Shown here piece by piece: positions 46,926 to 55,452 of a DNA stretch of 64,000 bases (its first letter is position 1; every line of letters starts with the position of its first letter). Under the pieces are notes generated by a model. The model saw only the letters and a program-made list of their open reading frames with translations. It ran no database searches and was not told the origin of the DNA. The stretch comes from Xanthomonas fragariae (lineage in GTDB: Bacteria > Pseudomonadota > Gammaproteobacteria > Xanthomonadales > Xanthomonadaceae), in assembly GCF_017603965.1 (NCBI RefSeq), contig NZ_CP071955.1, forward strand, positions 248,001 through 312,000. The letters are read 5' to 3'. The position numbers and the translations under genes were made by a program.

Positions 46926-48731
46926 ATGGGAATGAAAGCCCGCTTAGGAACCGCACTGGCCTTGCTTCTACTTGCCGCATTCGCTGGCCTGTACCTGTCC
47001 GGTTACATCACCTTGCAACTGCTCAAGCTCGACATTCCGCTTGAGTGGAGCACCTACACCCAATACGTGCGCGCCCTGGACCTGCCGCAGGTCCGCCCGT
47101 ACGCGATGAAGATCAGGATCGGCGGCATGCTGGGCTTCGGCCTGATGTTCATGCTTTGGCTGCCGTTGGCCCTGATGCTCTTGCGACTGAGTCAACGCGA
47201 TGCGTCTGTGCATGGCGATGCCGGTTTTGCCAGCCTGCACGACATGAAGCGGGCCGACTTGTTGGAGAAAAAACCCGAGAGCATCGTCGTCGGCAAGTAC
47301 CGGGGGCGTTACCTCTACATCAACGGTGCGCGCCACGTGATGGTGGTGGCGCCCACCCGCAGCGGCAAGACCACCTGCATCGCCATTCCGGTGCTGCTGA
47401 CCTACGAGCACTCGATGTGCGTGCTCGACATCAAGGGCGAGTTGTTCAAGGAAACCAGCGGCTGGCGGGCCTCGCAAGGACAGCGTATCTACAAGTTCGC
47501 CCCTTATGCCACCGATGGCAAAACCCATAGATTCAATCCGCTGTCCTTTGTCAGGCCGGGCCAGTACATCGCCGACCTGCAAACGATCGCCGCCATCCTC
47601 TACCCGGACGACTCCGCAAAGGACCCGTTCTGGGCGACCCAGGCCCGTGCCATCTTTGTCGCCTTCGCTTCGTTCATGTTCGAAAACTGGAACGACATGG
47701 AACGTACCGGTTTCCCAGGAACCAACGCACAAGGAAAGCCCGACTCCCCAACCCCTCTCGATCCCAACGTGCACCCTGCGTTTCCGAGCTTCGAACGCAT
47801 CCTGCGGCTCTCGTCCGGTGCAGGGAGCAAGGGCGTCAAGCGCATGGTCGAACGCTGGCTGTCGGCCTCGGGCCAACAGCAGTTTCCCTTCGTCAGCGAG
47901 CAGACCCGCACCACCCTGCGCAACCTGGCAGGGATGGCCGAGCAGACCTTCTCCAGCGTCATCGCCACCCTGCAGGCGCCGTTGCAGCAGTTCCTGAATC
48001 CGGTCCTGGCAGCGGCCACCAATGCCACCGACTTCGACGTGACCGCCATCCGCAAGCGCAAGACCACCATCTACACGGTCGTTCCCGCCCAGAAACTCGA
48101 CGAAAGCGGCAAGTTGCTGAACATTTTCTTCAGCACCGTGATCGGCAACAATCTGGACAGGCAACTGGGCGATGACCCATCGCTCAAGTACCAGATGTTG
48201 ATGCTGATGGACGAATTCACCGCCATGGGGCGGATGGACGTGTGGGCCAAGCGGATTTCGATCTCGGCCAGCTACGGAGTGCGCGACCTGTGCATCATCC
48301 AGAGCAACGCCCAACTGCGCTCGGTCTACGGCGAGCACGACGCCCAGAACTTCACCACCAACCACGCCGGCAGCGCGGTCTACACCCCGCGCGAACAGAC
48401 CGACGCCAACGCCTATAGCGAGCAGCTGGGGTTCAAGACCATCCGCCGCAAGCACCGCTCTCACGGTCGCAGCGCGCAAGGGAGCAGTTACAACATCAAC
48501 TACACCGAAGAAAAACGGGCGTTGATGCTGCCCCAGGAACTCAAGGAACTGCCCAACGACGACGCGTTGCTGTTCCTCGAAGGATGCAAGCCGATCCGCT
48601 GCAAGAAGAACTGGTTTTTCAAGGATACCTTCTTCAGCAAGCGCATCCTGCCGCCGGTGGAGATTGCGCCGATGGTCGTGATACGTGATCAGCGGACTGG
48701 GGCAGGCAAGGACGTCCCTTTCGTGGACTGA
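46926..48731 (+). CDS. virD4: VirD4 type IV coupling ATPase, copy 1
   Basis: VirD4 docks effectors at the inner membrane and passes them to the VirB channel. The 601-residue protein has two N-terminal membrane segments (ALALLLLAAFAGLYLSGYI and GMLGFGLMFMLWLPLALMLL). Walker A is VVAPTRSGKTTCIAIPVLL and Walker B is YQMLMLMDEFTAMGRM. Between them is the all-alpha domain that reads effector tails. It matches the chromosomal killing T4SS of xanthomonads more than Ti-type systems. AAAGGATTTACAAAGGATCG supplies the ribosome site. The protein is identical to copy 2. No virB genes are nearby. Confidence 0.93.
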   Translation: MGMKARLGTALALLLLAAFAGLYLSGYITLQLLKLDIPLEWSTYTQYVRALDLPQVRPYAMKIRIGGMLGFGLMFMLWLPLALMLLRLSQRDASVHGDAGFASLHDMKRADLLEKKPESIVVGKYRGRYLYINGARHVMVVAPTRSGKTTCIAIPVLLTYEHSMCVLDIKGELFKETSGWRASQGQRIYKFAPYATDGKTHRFNPLSFVRPGQYIADLQTIAAILYPDDSAKDPFWATQARAIFVAFASFMFENWNDMERTGFPGTNAQGKPDSPTPLDPNVHPAFPSFERILRLSSGAGSKGVKRMVERWLSASGQQQFPFVSEQTRTTLRNLAGMAEQTFSSVIATLQAPLQQFLNPVLAAATNATDFDVTAIRKRKTTIYTVVPAQKLDESGKLLNIFFSTVIGNNLDRQLGDDPSLKYQMLMLMDEFTAMGRMDVWAKRISISASYGVRDLCIIQSNAQLRSVYGEHDAQNFTTNHAGSAVYTPREQTDANAYSEQLGFKTIRRKHRSHGRSAQGSSYNINYTEEKRALMLPQELKELPNDDALLFLEGCKPIRCKKNWFFKDTFFSKRILPPVEIAPMVVIRDQRTGAGKDVPFVD

Positions 48732-48798
48732 GGCAATTCATTTGATTCAATTTACACTTGGAACCTGAGTCGGCCATTTAATCGCGAGGACAGCACAC

Positions 48799-49635
48799 AT
48801 GAAAAAACGCATTAATCGCCATTTTATCCGCAGAAAAATCGGCTTCGCCATCGTTGGATCGGCATTGGGGTTGGCACTTGCAAACGCCAGCATGGCGCAG
48901 CCGAAAGCTAGCCAGAAGGCCACGTCGAAACCGGCGTGGCCGAACAATGGTATCGCTCAACGGACGTTTCCCCATGGCTCTATTATGTTCGTAGAGAAAG
49001 AAAATGGAAAATGGCATGCATGGATATTGGAGCTTAAAAAAGGTGATTATGTACAAGCGATCGATTTTTTCAGCGGAAATCAGATGCGAGTAAAAGTTAA
49101 ACTTATGGAAGATGGCACGCAGGATTTTGCGTTTACTGACGCCAGCGGAAAGATTCATGCAGGTGAAGATAACGGACTTTCTTTCAAAGGCCCTTCAAGA
49201 AATTCAAGCATGGGCTACTACACCTTTGATGGACCCAGCTTAAACCTGCAAGCAGGAAATCCATCATGCGACGTTTATTTGAATGCAATCAATAGTCCAG
49301 ACGAGGCTCCCAATAAGTGGAGTAAAGTTCTTATTTATCATGCTTCCCCTGTAAAAACAGGATGCCCTAGTGGTAGATTTAAGTCTCTTATCAACACTGC
49401 TCTCGATCTTGAAGACGGGACTTTTCTTGTCACACAGGGCTGCTGGGTTTTTCGTTTGCATAAATCCGACTTGTCTCCGGTCGGTTCGGCGCCATCATTA
49501 CATATAATCGATACAGACACATTAAAAACGGCGATCAACCAAGCTAAAGGAAATAACATTCAAGATGCCAGCTTATATCTAGCTAATGCACTACATCTAT
49601 CCACTACTTCCGAAGTATCTTGTAGAGAGGACTGA
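48799..49635 (+). CDS. Putative periplasmic immunity protein for effector 1
   Basis: The 278-residue protein is preceded by its own AT-rich intergenic stretch with GAGGAC as ribosome site. The Sec signal is RRKIGFAIVGSALGLALANASMA. The mature protein has four cysteines that align with those of the copy-2 homologue (PSCDVY, TGCPSG, QGCWVF, VSCRED), suggesting two disulfides in the periplasm. The first 21 residues equal those of copy 2 and the rest is diverged. The stop lies 3 bp before the effector ATG. X-Tfi immunity proteins of Xanthomonas killing systems are exported and sit beside their effector, so the role is inferred from position and export signal. Confidence 0.75.
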   Translation: MKKRINRHFIRRKIGFAIVGSALGLALANASMAQPKASQKATSKPAWPNNGIAQRTFPHGSIMFVEKENGKWHAWILELKKGDYVQAIDFFSGNQMRVKVKLMEDGTQDFAFTDASGKIHAGEDNGLSFKGPSRNSSMGYYTFDGPSLNLQAGNPSCDVYLNAINSPDEAPNKWSKVLIYHASPVKTGCPSGRFKSLINTALDLEDGTFLVTQGCWVFRLHKSDLSPVGSAPSLHIIDTDTLKTAINQAKGNNIQDASLYLANALHLSTTSEVSCRED

Positions 49636-49638
49636 AGC

Positions 49639-51801
49639 ATGGCAGACCTAACAGACAATGAATTGCGCGCGTTGGCCTACTACAGTATCGGAGTGAGTTC
49701 TGAAGGTGGAGATGTTGCTTACCAGCTCAGCTTTGCAGGCAAAGCGATTCTGGAGAAAGATGGTTCAATGATGCTTAAGCCTGTCGCCAATAGTGGATAT
49801 TCCATTGGCACGCTCCAATCAGACCTTGGACAACGCCCTAAAGATGCCCGCGACCTTGTCGACTCCTTCCAAGATTGGTCTAAATCCAACCATCAAAATT
49901 GGACATTGAATGACCATCAACGCACACAGTTTACAAATGACTTACAAAGAACGGGACACCATATCCGAGACCCGAATTACGAACATGATCTAAAGGTTCA
50001 TGCCAACATTCCTGAAAAAGGACCAGATTTAAATCAAGAATTCAAATCACATCTAAATTCATACTTAAATTCCGATTCAGGCAAAAAATTTATTCATCAA
50101 AAAGATGGAAATCAAATTGGCGAATTAATTGATCGAGTTAGCACCCCTATTAAGAGGACGGAGCTTTATCAAAAATCCTCACAAGAAATTCAGGCAAAAA
50201 TATTCGCCGCAACAGCCAAAGCCTTCAACCAGAATGAAATCTGGGGACAGGATATTATTGATGATATAAATGATAATAAAATAAAAAGCATCGAGGATAT
50301 AAACAAGAAAATCAGCGGGTTCGTAAAACGAGACCCAAAGCACCCGGACCAGTCCACCTACATGGAGTCTGGCCGCGATGCCGCACTGAGAGGCGCCGAG
50401 ACCTTCAACGCCTTGCGCAACGCAAGCGAAGCCAACCCCCTACACGCCCCCTGGCAGGCCGTCATGGCCAATCCCCTGGTCGACCCCACTCAACTACACG
50501 CCGACCCCAAACATCCCCACCTTGCCGAGCAATACGCCACGGTCAAAGCCGTCTTTGTCGATCCGGTTCAAGGGCGCGCCTTTGTGCAAGCGCTCGAACA
50601 CGGCAATTCGCACAATTACGGCGATCCCGCCAAATCCAACTCCCGTGGTTTCTACGCCGAAGGCAAAGACTTCGTGCAATGGGATCGGGATGGACACGGG
50701 CGCGCCTTCGTCGGTGGCCAGTGGTCGGAGGTCTCCCGCAGCGAACTTGCCCTTGCTCAAAATCAAGACGGCACCCTCGACGTCAATCTCAACCGCAACG
50801 GCCAAACCCACAGCCTGCTGCACGTCACGCATCCGTCGCTTCACCACCACAGCCCTGCATCAGCGCACGCGCACCACGGCCATGACGCTGGCACCTTGCA
50901 CCAGAGCGTGCATGCGCATGCGACCACCCTCGATCAGCACATGCCCGGCATGCCATCAGCGGCGCACTCGCAGAGCGCCACACGGCATGACAATCCCATT
51001 GTGGGCGGGCCAACGACGGGCCATGTGCCGCTCACCCCGCCGACGGCGAAACCACCACACCTCCCGCTGACGACGACACAGCCCCTGGAGCCCGGCGACC
51101 GCGGCGCCGCCGTGCACGCCTTGCAACAACACTTGCAAACCATCGGCGCCACCGACCGCGATGGCAACGCCATCAAGGACGACAGGCACTACGGCCCACG
51201 CACTCAGCAGGCGGTGGAGAACTTCCAACTCTGGACCGGCCGCAACACCACCGGCATCGCTGATCCAGGCACACTCGAAGCACTGCAAACGCATGCCCAG
51301 TTCGCCACCCGCCAGAAGGCGCAGGACCTCGCCCCAGGTCGCCATCTTGCCGATCACGCCCAGCCTGCCTCTTCCCATTTGGCCGATGCCCTCGCCCAGC
51401 ACCCGGCCCCGCCGCGCCCCGACCTGACCCCGGCTCAAGAGCAAGCCGCGCCCAAGGCGCTGGAACCCTACAGCAACCCCAATTCCCCACTGCACGCGCT
51501 CTACGCCCAGACCAAGACCACCCTGGAAGGCAAGGACGTGCCGATGTCCGAGGAACGCCTGCATCAGGTCGTCGGCCAGATGGCGCTCTATGACATGAGC
51601 CCAGGGGGGAATAATCAGTTCGCGGTCAAGGGCGATACGCTCTATGTCATCGATCTCGATGCCTGCTACAACCGCTTCAGCCTAGACCTGCGCGAACCGG
51701 CGCCGTCGATGCAGGCCACCCTCCAGCACGTGCAGACCCAGCAGCAGACACTGGAAGCAGAGTTGACCAGCACGCGCGAGCCGCCGTCCTATAGCCGGTA
51801 G
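49639..51801 (+). CDS. Antibacterial T4SS effector (X-Tfe), variant 1
   Basis: The 720-residue protein has three parts. Residues 1 to about 260 are an AT-rich toxin head with lysozyme-like features: the conserved Glu22 in GVSSEGGDVAYQLS and NSGYSIGTLQSDLGQ near residue 53. From about residue 262 it is the same as variant 2, with ANPLVDPTQLHADPKH and a His/Pro-rich linker. Residues about 483-550 form a peptidoglycan-binding domain (PGDRGAAVHALQQHL). The tail from about 600 (LHALYAQTKTTLEGKDVPMS, then NNQFAVKGDTLYVIDLD) resembles the XVIPCD tail that VirD4 reads. It is likely a muramidase-like toxin delivered to rival bacteria. Confidence 0.82.
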   Translation: MADLTDNELRALAYYSIGVSSEGGDVAYQLSFAGKAILEKDGSMMLKPVANSGYSIGTLQSDLGQRPKDARDLVDSFQDWSKSNHQNWTLNDHQRTQFTNDLQRTGHHIRDPNYEHDLKVHANIPEKGPDLNQEFKSHLNSYLNSDSGKKFIHQKDGNQIGELIDRVSTPIKRTELYQKSSQEIQAKIFAATAKAFNQNEIWGQDIIDDINDNKIKSIEDINKKISGFVKRDPKHPDQSTYMESGRDAALRGAETFNALRNASEANPLHAPWQAVMANPLVDPTQLHADPKHPHLAEQYATVKAVFVDPVQGRAFVQALEHGNSHNYGDPAKSNSRGFYAEGKDFVQWDRDGHGRAFVGGQWSEVSRSELALAQNQDGTLDVNLNRNGQTHSLLHVTHPSLHHHSPASAHAHHGHDAGTLHQSVHAHATTLDQHMPGMPSAAHSQSATRHDNPIVGGPTTGHVPLTPPTAKPPHLPLTTTQPLEPGDRGAAVHALQQHLQTIGATDRDGNAIKDDRHYGPRTQQAVENFQLWTGRNTTGIADPGTLEALQTHAQFATRQKAQDLAPGRHLADHAQPASSHLADALAQHPAPPRPDLTPAQEQAAPKALEPYSNPNSPLHALYAQTKTTLEGKDVPMSEERLHQVVGQMALYDMSPGGNNQFAVKGDTLYVIDLDACYNRFSLDLREPAPSMQATLQHVQTQQQTLEAELTSTREPPSYSR

Positions 51802-51851
51802 TGAGAGGCATCGCATGATCGCAACGCAACCCCACACACGGACACTGCGCC

Positions 51852-51960
51852 TTGTTGAATAAACAACCGACTGACCAATTGCACGTGCATGCCGCAGCCC
51901 TGACGGCGCTGCGCCAGCGTCAACTCCCGGTGATGCACACTTGCCAAGCCGAACTTGCAC
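51852..51960 (+). pseudogene. Truncated copy of the 57690-58544 gene
   Basis: The first 36 codons, from the TTG start, match the full gene after copy 2. The sequence then breaks off at 51960 with an 18-base filler that includes ACTGCGCCTTG (51968-51978), a duplicate of 51844-51854. The next cassette starts at 51979. This marks the tandem-duplication joint. Confidence 0.9.
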
Positions 51961-52003
51961 CACGAAGACTGCGCCTTGAAAGGATTTACAAAGGATCGTC
52001 ACC

Positions 52004-53809
52004 ATGGGAATGAAAGCCCGCTTAGGAACCGCACTGGCCTTGCTTCTACTTGCCGCATTCGCTGGCCTGTACCTGTCCGGTTACATCACCTTGCAACTGC
52101 TCAAGCTCGACATTCCGCTTGAGTGGAGCACCTACACCCAATACGTGCGCGCCCTGGACCTGCCGCAGGTCCGCCCGTACGCGATGAAGATCAGGATCGG
52201 CGGCATGCTGGGCTTCGGCCTGATGTTCATGCTTTGGCTGCCGTTGGCCCTGATGCTCTTGCGACTGAGTCAACGCGATGCGTCTGTGCATGGCGATGCC
52301 GGTTTTGCCAGCCTGCACGACATGAAGCGGGCCGACTTGTTGGAGAAAAAACCCGAGAGCATCGTCGTCGGCAAGTACCGGGGGCGTTACCTCTACATCA
52401 ACGGTGCGCGCCACGTGATGGTGGTGGCGCCCACCCGCAGCGGCAAGACCACCTGCATCGCCATTCCGGTGCTGCTGACCTACGAGCACTCGATGTGCGT
52501 GCTCGACATCAAGGGCGAGTTGTTCAAGGAAACCAGCGGCTGGCGGGCCTCGCAAGGACAGCGTATCTACAAGTTCGCCCCTTATGCCACCGATGGCAAA
52601 ACCCATAGATTCAATCCGCTGTCCTTTGTCAGGCCGGGCCAGTACATCGCCGACCTGCAAACGATCGCCGCCATCCTCTACCCGGACGACTCCGCAAAGG
52701 ACCCGTTCTGGGCGACCCAGGCCCGTGCCATCTTTGTCGCCTTCGCTTCGTTCATGTTCGAAAACTGGAACGACATGGAACGTACCGGTTTCCCAGGAAC
52801 CAACGCACAAGGAAAGCCCGACTCCCCAACCCCTCTCGATCCCAACGTGCACCCTGCGTTTCCGAGCTTCGAACGCATCCTGCGGCTCTCGTCCGGTGCA
52901 GGGAGCAAGGGCGTCAAGCGCATGGTCGAACGCTGGCTGTCGGCCTCGGGCCAACAGCAGTTTCCCTTCGTCAGCGAGCAGACCCGCACCACCCTGCGCA
53001 ACCTGGCAGGGATGGCCGAGCAGACCTTCTCCAGCGTCATCGCCACCCTGCAGGCGCCGTTGCAGCAGTTCCTGAATCCGGTCCTGGCAGCGGCCACCAA
53101 TGCCACCGACTTCGACGTGACCGCCATCCGCAAGCGCAAGACCACCATCTACACGGTCGTTCCCGCCCAGAAACTCGACGAAAGCGGCAAGTTGCTGAAC
53201 ATTTTCTTCAGCACCGTGATCGGCAACAATCTGGACAGGCAACTGGGCGATGACCCATCGCTCAAGTACCAGATGTTGATGCTGATGGACGAATTCACCG
53301 CCATGGGGCGGATGGACGTGTGGGCCAAGCGGATTTCGATCTCGGCCAGCTACGGAGTGCGCGACCTGTGCATCATCCAGAGCAACGCCCAACTGCGCTC
53401 GGTCTACGGCGAGCACGACGCCCAGAACTTCACCACCAACCACGCCGGCAGCGCGGTCTACACCCCGCGCGAACAGACCGACGCCAACGCCTATAGCGAG
53501 CAGCTGGGGTTCAAGACCATCCGCCGCAAGCACCGCTCTCACGGTCGCAGCGCGCAAGGGAGCAGTTACAACATCAACTACACCGAAGAAAAACGGGCGT
53601 TGATGCTGCCCCAGGAACTCAAGGAACTGCCCAACGACGACGCGTTGCTGTTCCTCGAAGGATGCAAGCCGATCCGCTGCAAGAAGAACTGGTTTTTCAA
53701 GGATACCTTCTTCAGCAAGCGCATCCTGCCGCCGGTGGAGATTGCGCCGATGGTCGTGATACGTGATCAGCGGACTGGGGCAGGCAAGGACGTCCCTTTC
53801 GTGGACTGA
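52004..53809 (+). CDS. virD4: VirD4 type IV coupling ATPase, copy 2
   Basis: The 601-residue protein is identical to copy 1 along its whole length. Even the out-of-frame shadows are the same, so the DNA is the same or nearly so. The Walker A and B motifs and the membrane segments are intact. The identity shows that the duplication is recent or kept uniform by gene conversion, while the effector heads between the copies differ. It starts 203 bp after effector 1 ends. Confidence 0.93.
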   Translation: MGMKARLGTALALLLLAAFAGLYLSGYITLQLLKLDIPLEWSTYTQYVRALDLPQVRPYAMKIRIGGMLGFGLMFMLWLPLALMLLRLSQRDASVHGDAGFASLHDMKRADLLEKKPESIVVGKYRGRYLYINGARHVMVVAPTRSGKTTCIAIPVLLTYEHSMCVLDIKGELFKETSGWRASQGQRIYKFAPYATDGKTHRFNPLSFVRPGQYIADLQTIAAILYPDDSAKDPFWATQARAIFVAFASFMFENWNDMERTGFPGTNAQGKPDSPTPLDPNVHPAFPSFERILRLSSGAGSKGVKRMVERWLSASGQQQFPFVSEQTRTTLRNLAGMAEQTFSSVIATLQAPLQQFLNPVLAAATNATDFDVTAIRKRKTTIYTVVPAQKLDESGKLLNIFFSTVIGNNLDRQLGDDPSLKYQMLMLMDEFTAMGRMDVWAKRISISASYGVRDLCIIQSNAQLRSVYGEHDAQNFTTNHAGSAVYTPREQTDANAYSEQLGFKTIRRKHRSHGRSAQGSSYNINYTEEKRALMLPQELKELPNDDALLFLEGCKPIRCKKNWFFKDTFFSKRILPPVEIAPMVVIRDQRTGAGKDVPFVD

Positions 53810-53876
53810 GGCAATTCATTTGATTCAATTTACACTTGGAACTTGAGTCGGCCATTTAATCGCGAGGACAGCACAC

Positions 53877-54725
53877 ATGAAAAAACGCATTAATCGCCAT
53901 TTTATCCGCAGAAAAATCGGCTTCGCCATCGTTGGATCGGTACTGGGGTTTGTACTTGCAAACGCCAGCGCCGTCCAACCAACAGCCGGGCATGCCGTGC
54001 CTAAGCCAGCATGGCCTGATAACGGGATTGCACAACGTATTCTTCCAAACGCCATGACGATGTTTGTTGAAAACGACCATGGCAAGCTCCGCGCATGGGT
54101 CGTGTCGGAGCCTGCTGGGGGGGAGAATGTCGAGGCATTGGATTTTTTCAGTGGCCAGAAAATGAAAGTCAAGGTAGACAGGGAAGACGATGGCCATCAG
54201 GAACAGTCCTTTACCGACCCCGAGGGGAAATTTCATTCCAGCATAGGGCAGGATTACGAATTTTCCGGAACTGCCTCGCCATTAGAGTTGCCGGGGATAA
54301 ACTTCGGCGGATCCAGCATATATTTGAAAAATGATAAAGATGGCTGCTATGCAAGATTAAATTCTACGATTTCCATCGATAACAGGGATTCGAAATCCAC
54401 TCCAAAATGGAGTAAATTCCCAATTTATCATTCGATGAGTGGACCCAAAGAGTGCACAACTGGAAGCTTTCACTCTTCTATTACATCCGCAATTGACTTG
54501 AACGATGGTACATTTTTGGCTGCCGAAGGTTGCTTCGTATTCCGACTAAAAAAGTCTGATCTGTCCCCGGCTGGTTCTGCCCCAGCATTGAGCGTTTTTG
54601 CTGAAAAAGAAGTGCGCGATGCAGTCTCTCAGATCAAAAATAAAAGCATACAGAATCCCACAGGCTACTTGGCAGATGCGTTAGAACTTCCAACATCCTC
54701 AAACCTATCCTGCAAGGACGATTAA
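53877..54725 (+). CDS. Putative periplasmic immunity protein, copy 2 version
   Basis: The 282-residue homologue of the 48799 protein has the same first 21 residues and the same four-cysteine pattern (DGCYAR, KECTTG, EGCFVF, LSCKDD). The C-terminal part is related (AIDLNDGTFLAAEG against ALDLEDGTFLVTQG) but the middle is very different. Its stop overlaps the ATG of a broken toxin stub (TAATG), so it was the partner of that toxin and not of effector 2. If still expressed it could protect against a rival's version of that toxin. Confidence 0.75.
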   Translation: MKKRINRHFIRRKIGFAIVGSVLGFVLANASAVQPTAGHAVPKPAWPDNGIAQRILPNAMTMFVENDHGKLRAWVVSEPAGGENVEALDFFSGQKMKVKVDREDDGHQEQSFTDPEGKFHSSIGQDYEFSGTASPLELPGINFGGSSIYLKNDKDGCYARLNSTISIDNRDSKSTPKWSKFPIYHSMSGPKECTTGSFHSSITSAIDLNDGTFLAAEGCFVFRLKKSDLSPAGSAPALSVFAEKEVRDAVSQIKNKSIQNPTGYLADALELPTSSNLSCKDD

Positions 54726-54905
54726 TGATGCCGAACTTAACTGACAACGAGTTGCGCGCTTTGACATATTATTGCAGCGGAGTAAGCTCAGAGAGCGGGG
54801 ATATTTCCTAATCAGTTCAGTATTGCAGGCAGTATCATACATGAAAGAGACGGTTCGGCAATGTTAAAGCCAGTTGGAAATAGTGACTATCGCGCATATA
54901 TCAGT
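54725..54905 (+). pseudogene. Toxin-head stub of a third effector variant
   Basis: The frame starts MMPNLTDNELRALTYY and GVSSESGDIS, clearly homologous to the effector N-termini, and stops at 54811 because of one extra A. In the next frame it continues QFSIAGSIIHERDGSAMLKP and VGNSDYR, then ends abruptly. The lysozyme-like motif is cut after GNSDY. Neither a C-terminal domain nor a secretion tail is present. Confidence 0.85.
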
Positions 54906-54959
54906 CCGAAAATAATAATTAATTTAATTTGCAACAAGAAAATTCACCGGGATAAAATT

Positions 54960-55415
54960 ATGAAATTTTTTACTTACTTACTTGCAGTAATATCTATTGG
55001 ATTTTTTATCCAAGCATCCGCCAAGAATAATAAATTCAATGGAAAATGGGTTTATGAACAGACCTGCGGCCCTCAACAGGTAGCATCGATTGAATTGACT
55101 CAGAAAGAAAATCAAGTGGACGGGAAATGGAGTGATGGGAGTACACGAGGATCAGGCACGTCTGGAAAACTCAAGGGTAGCATCAAGAACGGAAAGCTAT
55201 TCGTACATTATTGTGGGGATGATGAAAATTCAGACCATCCAATCTGTCCTGAGTACGAATCTGAATCTAGCGACTATTTTGTCCGTCAAGGCAGAGATCT
55301 GATATGGTACAAGCTAACGCTTGGTAAAAATGGAAATGAATTTGAAAAACATCTCTTGTTACACCCGACTATTAATGGAAATGTCTTAATTAAAGATAGC
55401 AAATGCACTAGTTAA
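54960..55415 (+). CDS. Putative periplasmic immunity protein for effector 2
   Basis: The 151-residue, AT-rich gene has a signal peptide (MKFFTYLLAVISIGFFIQASA). The mature part has four cysteines (QTCGPQ, HYCGDD, PICPEY, SKCTS) and a lipocalin-like run of short strands (FNGKWVYEQTCG, then ENQVDGKWSDGSTRGSG). It is unrelated in sequence to the two larger immunity proteins. It lies 37 bp before the effector 2 start in the position of an immunity partner. The ORF could extend upstream by 33 codons, but those belong to the toxin stub. The role is inferred. Confidence 0.7.
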   Translation: MKFFTYLLAVISIGFFIQASAKNNKFNGKWVYEQTCGPQQVASIELTQKENQVDGKWSDGSTRGSGTSGKLKGSIKNGKLFVHYCGDDENSDHPICPEYESESSDYFVRQGRDLIWYKLTLGKNGNEFEKHLLLHPTINGNVLIKDSKCTS

Positions 55416-55452
55416 AATTTAATTTTAATATTTACAGAATAGGCAATATATT

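Larger units (their letters stand above)
46901..51960 (+). repeat. Tandem cassette copy 1: virD4, immunity, effector, truncated tail gene
   Basis: The repeat begins at AAAGGATTTACAAAGG just before virD4. It ends inside the first 36 codons of the gene that is complete after copy 2. Both ends match copy 2 (51979-57798). The shared outer parts look the same base for base, while the middle (about 48865-50423) differs. Confidence 0.92.

Noticed and set aside
46968..48479. A 503-codon ORF antisense to virD4 (and its twin at 52046-53557)
   Set aside because: It is a shadow of the GC-rich virD4 reading frame. It has no ribosome site or recognisable domain, and the real VirD4 has all its motifs.
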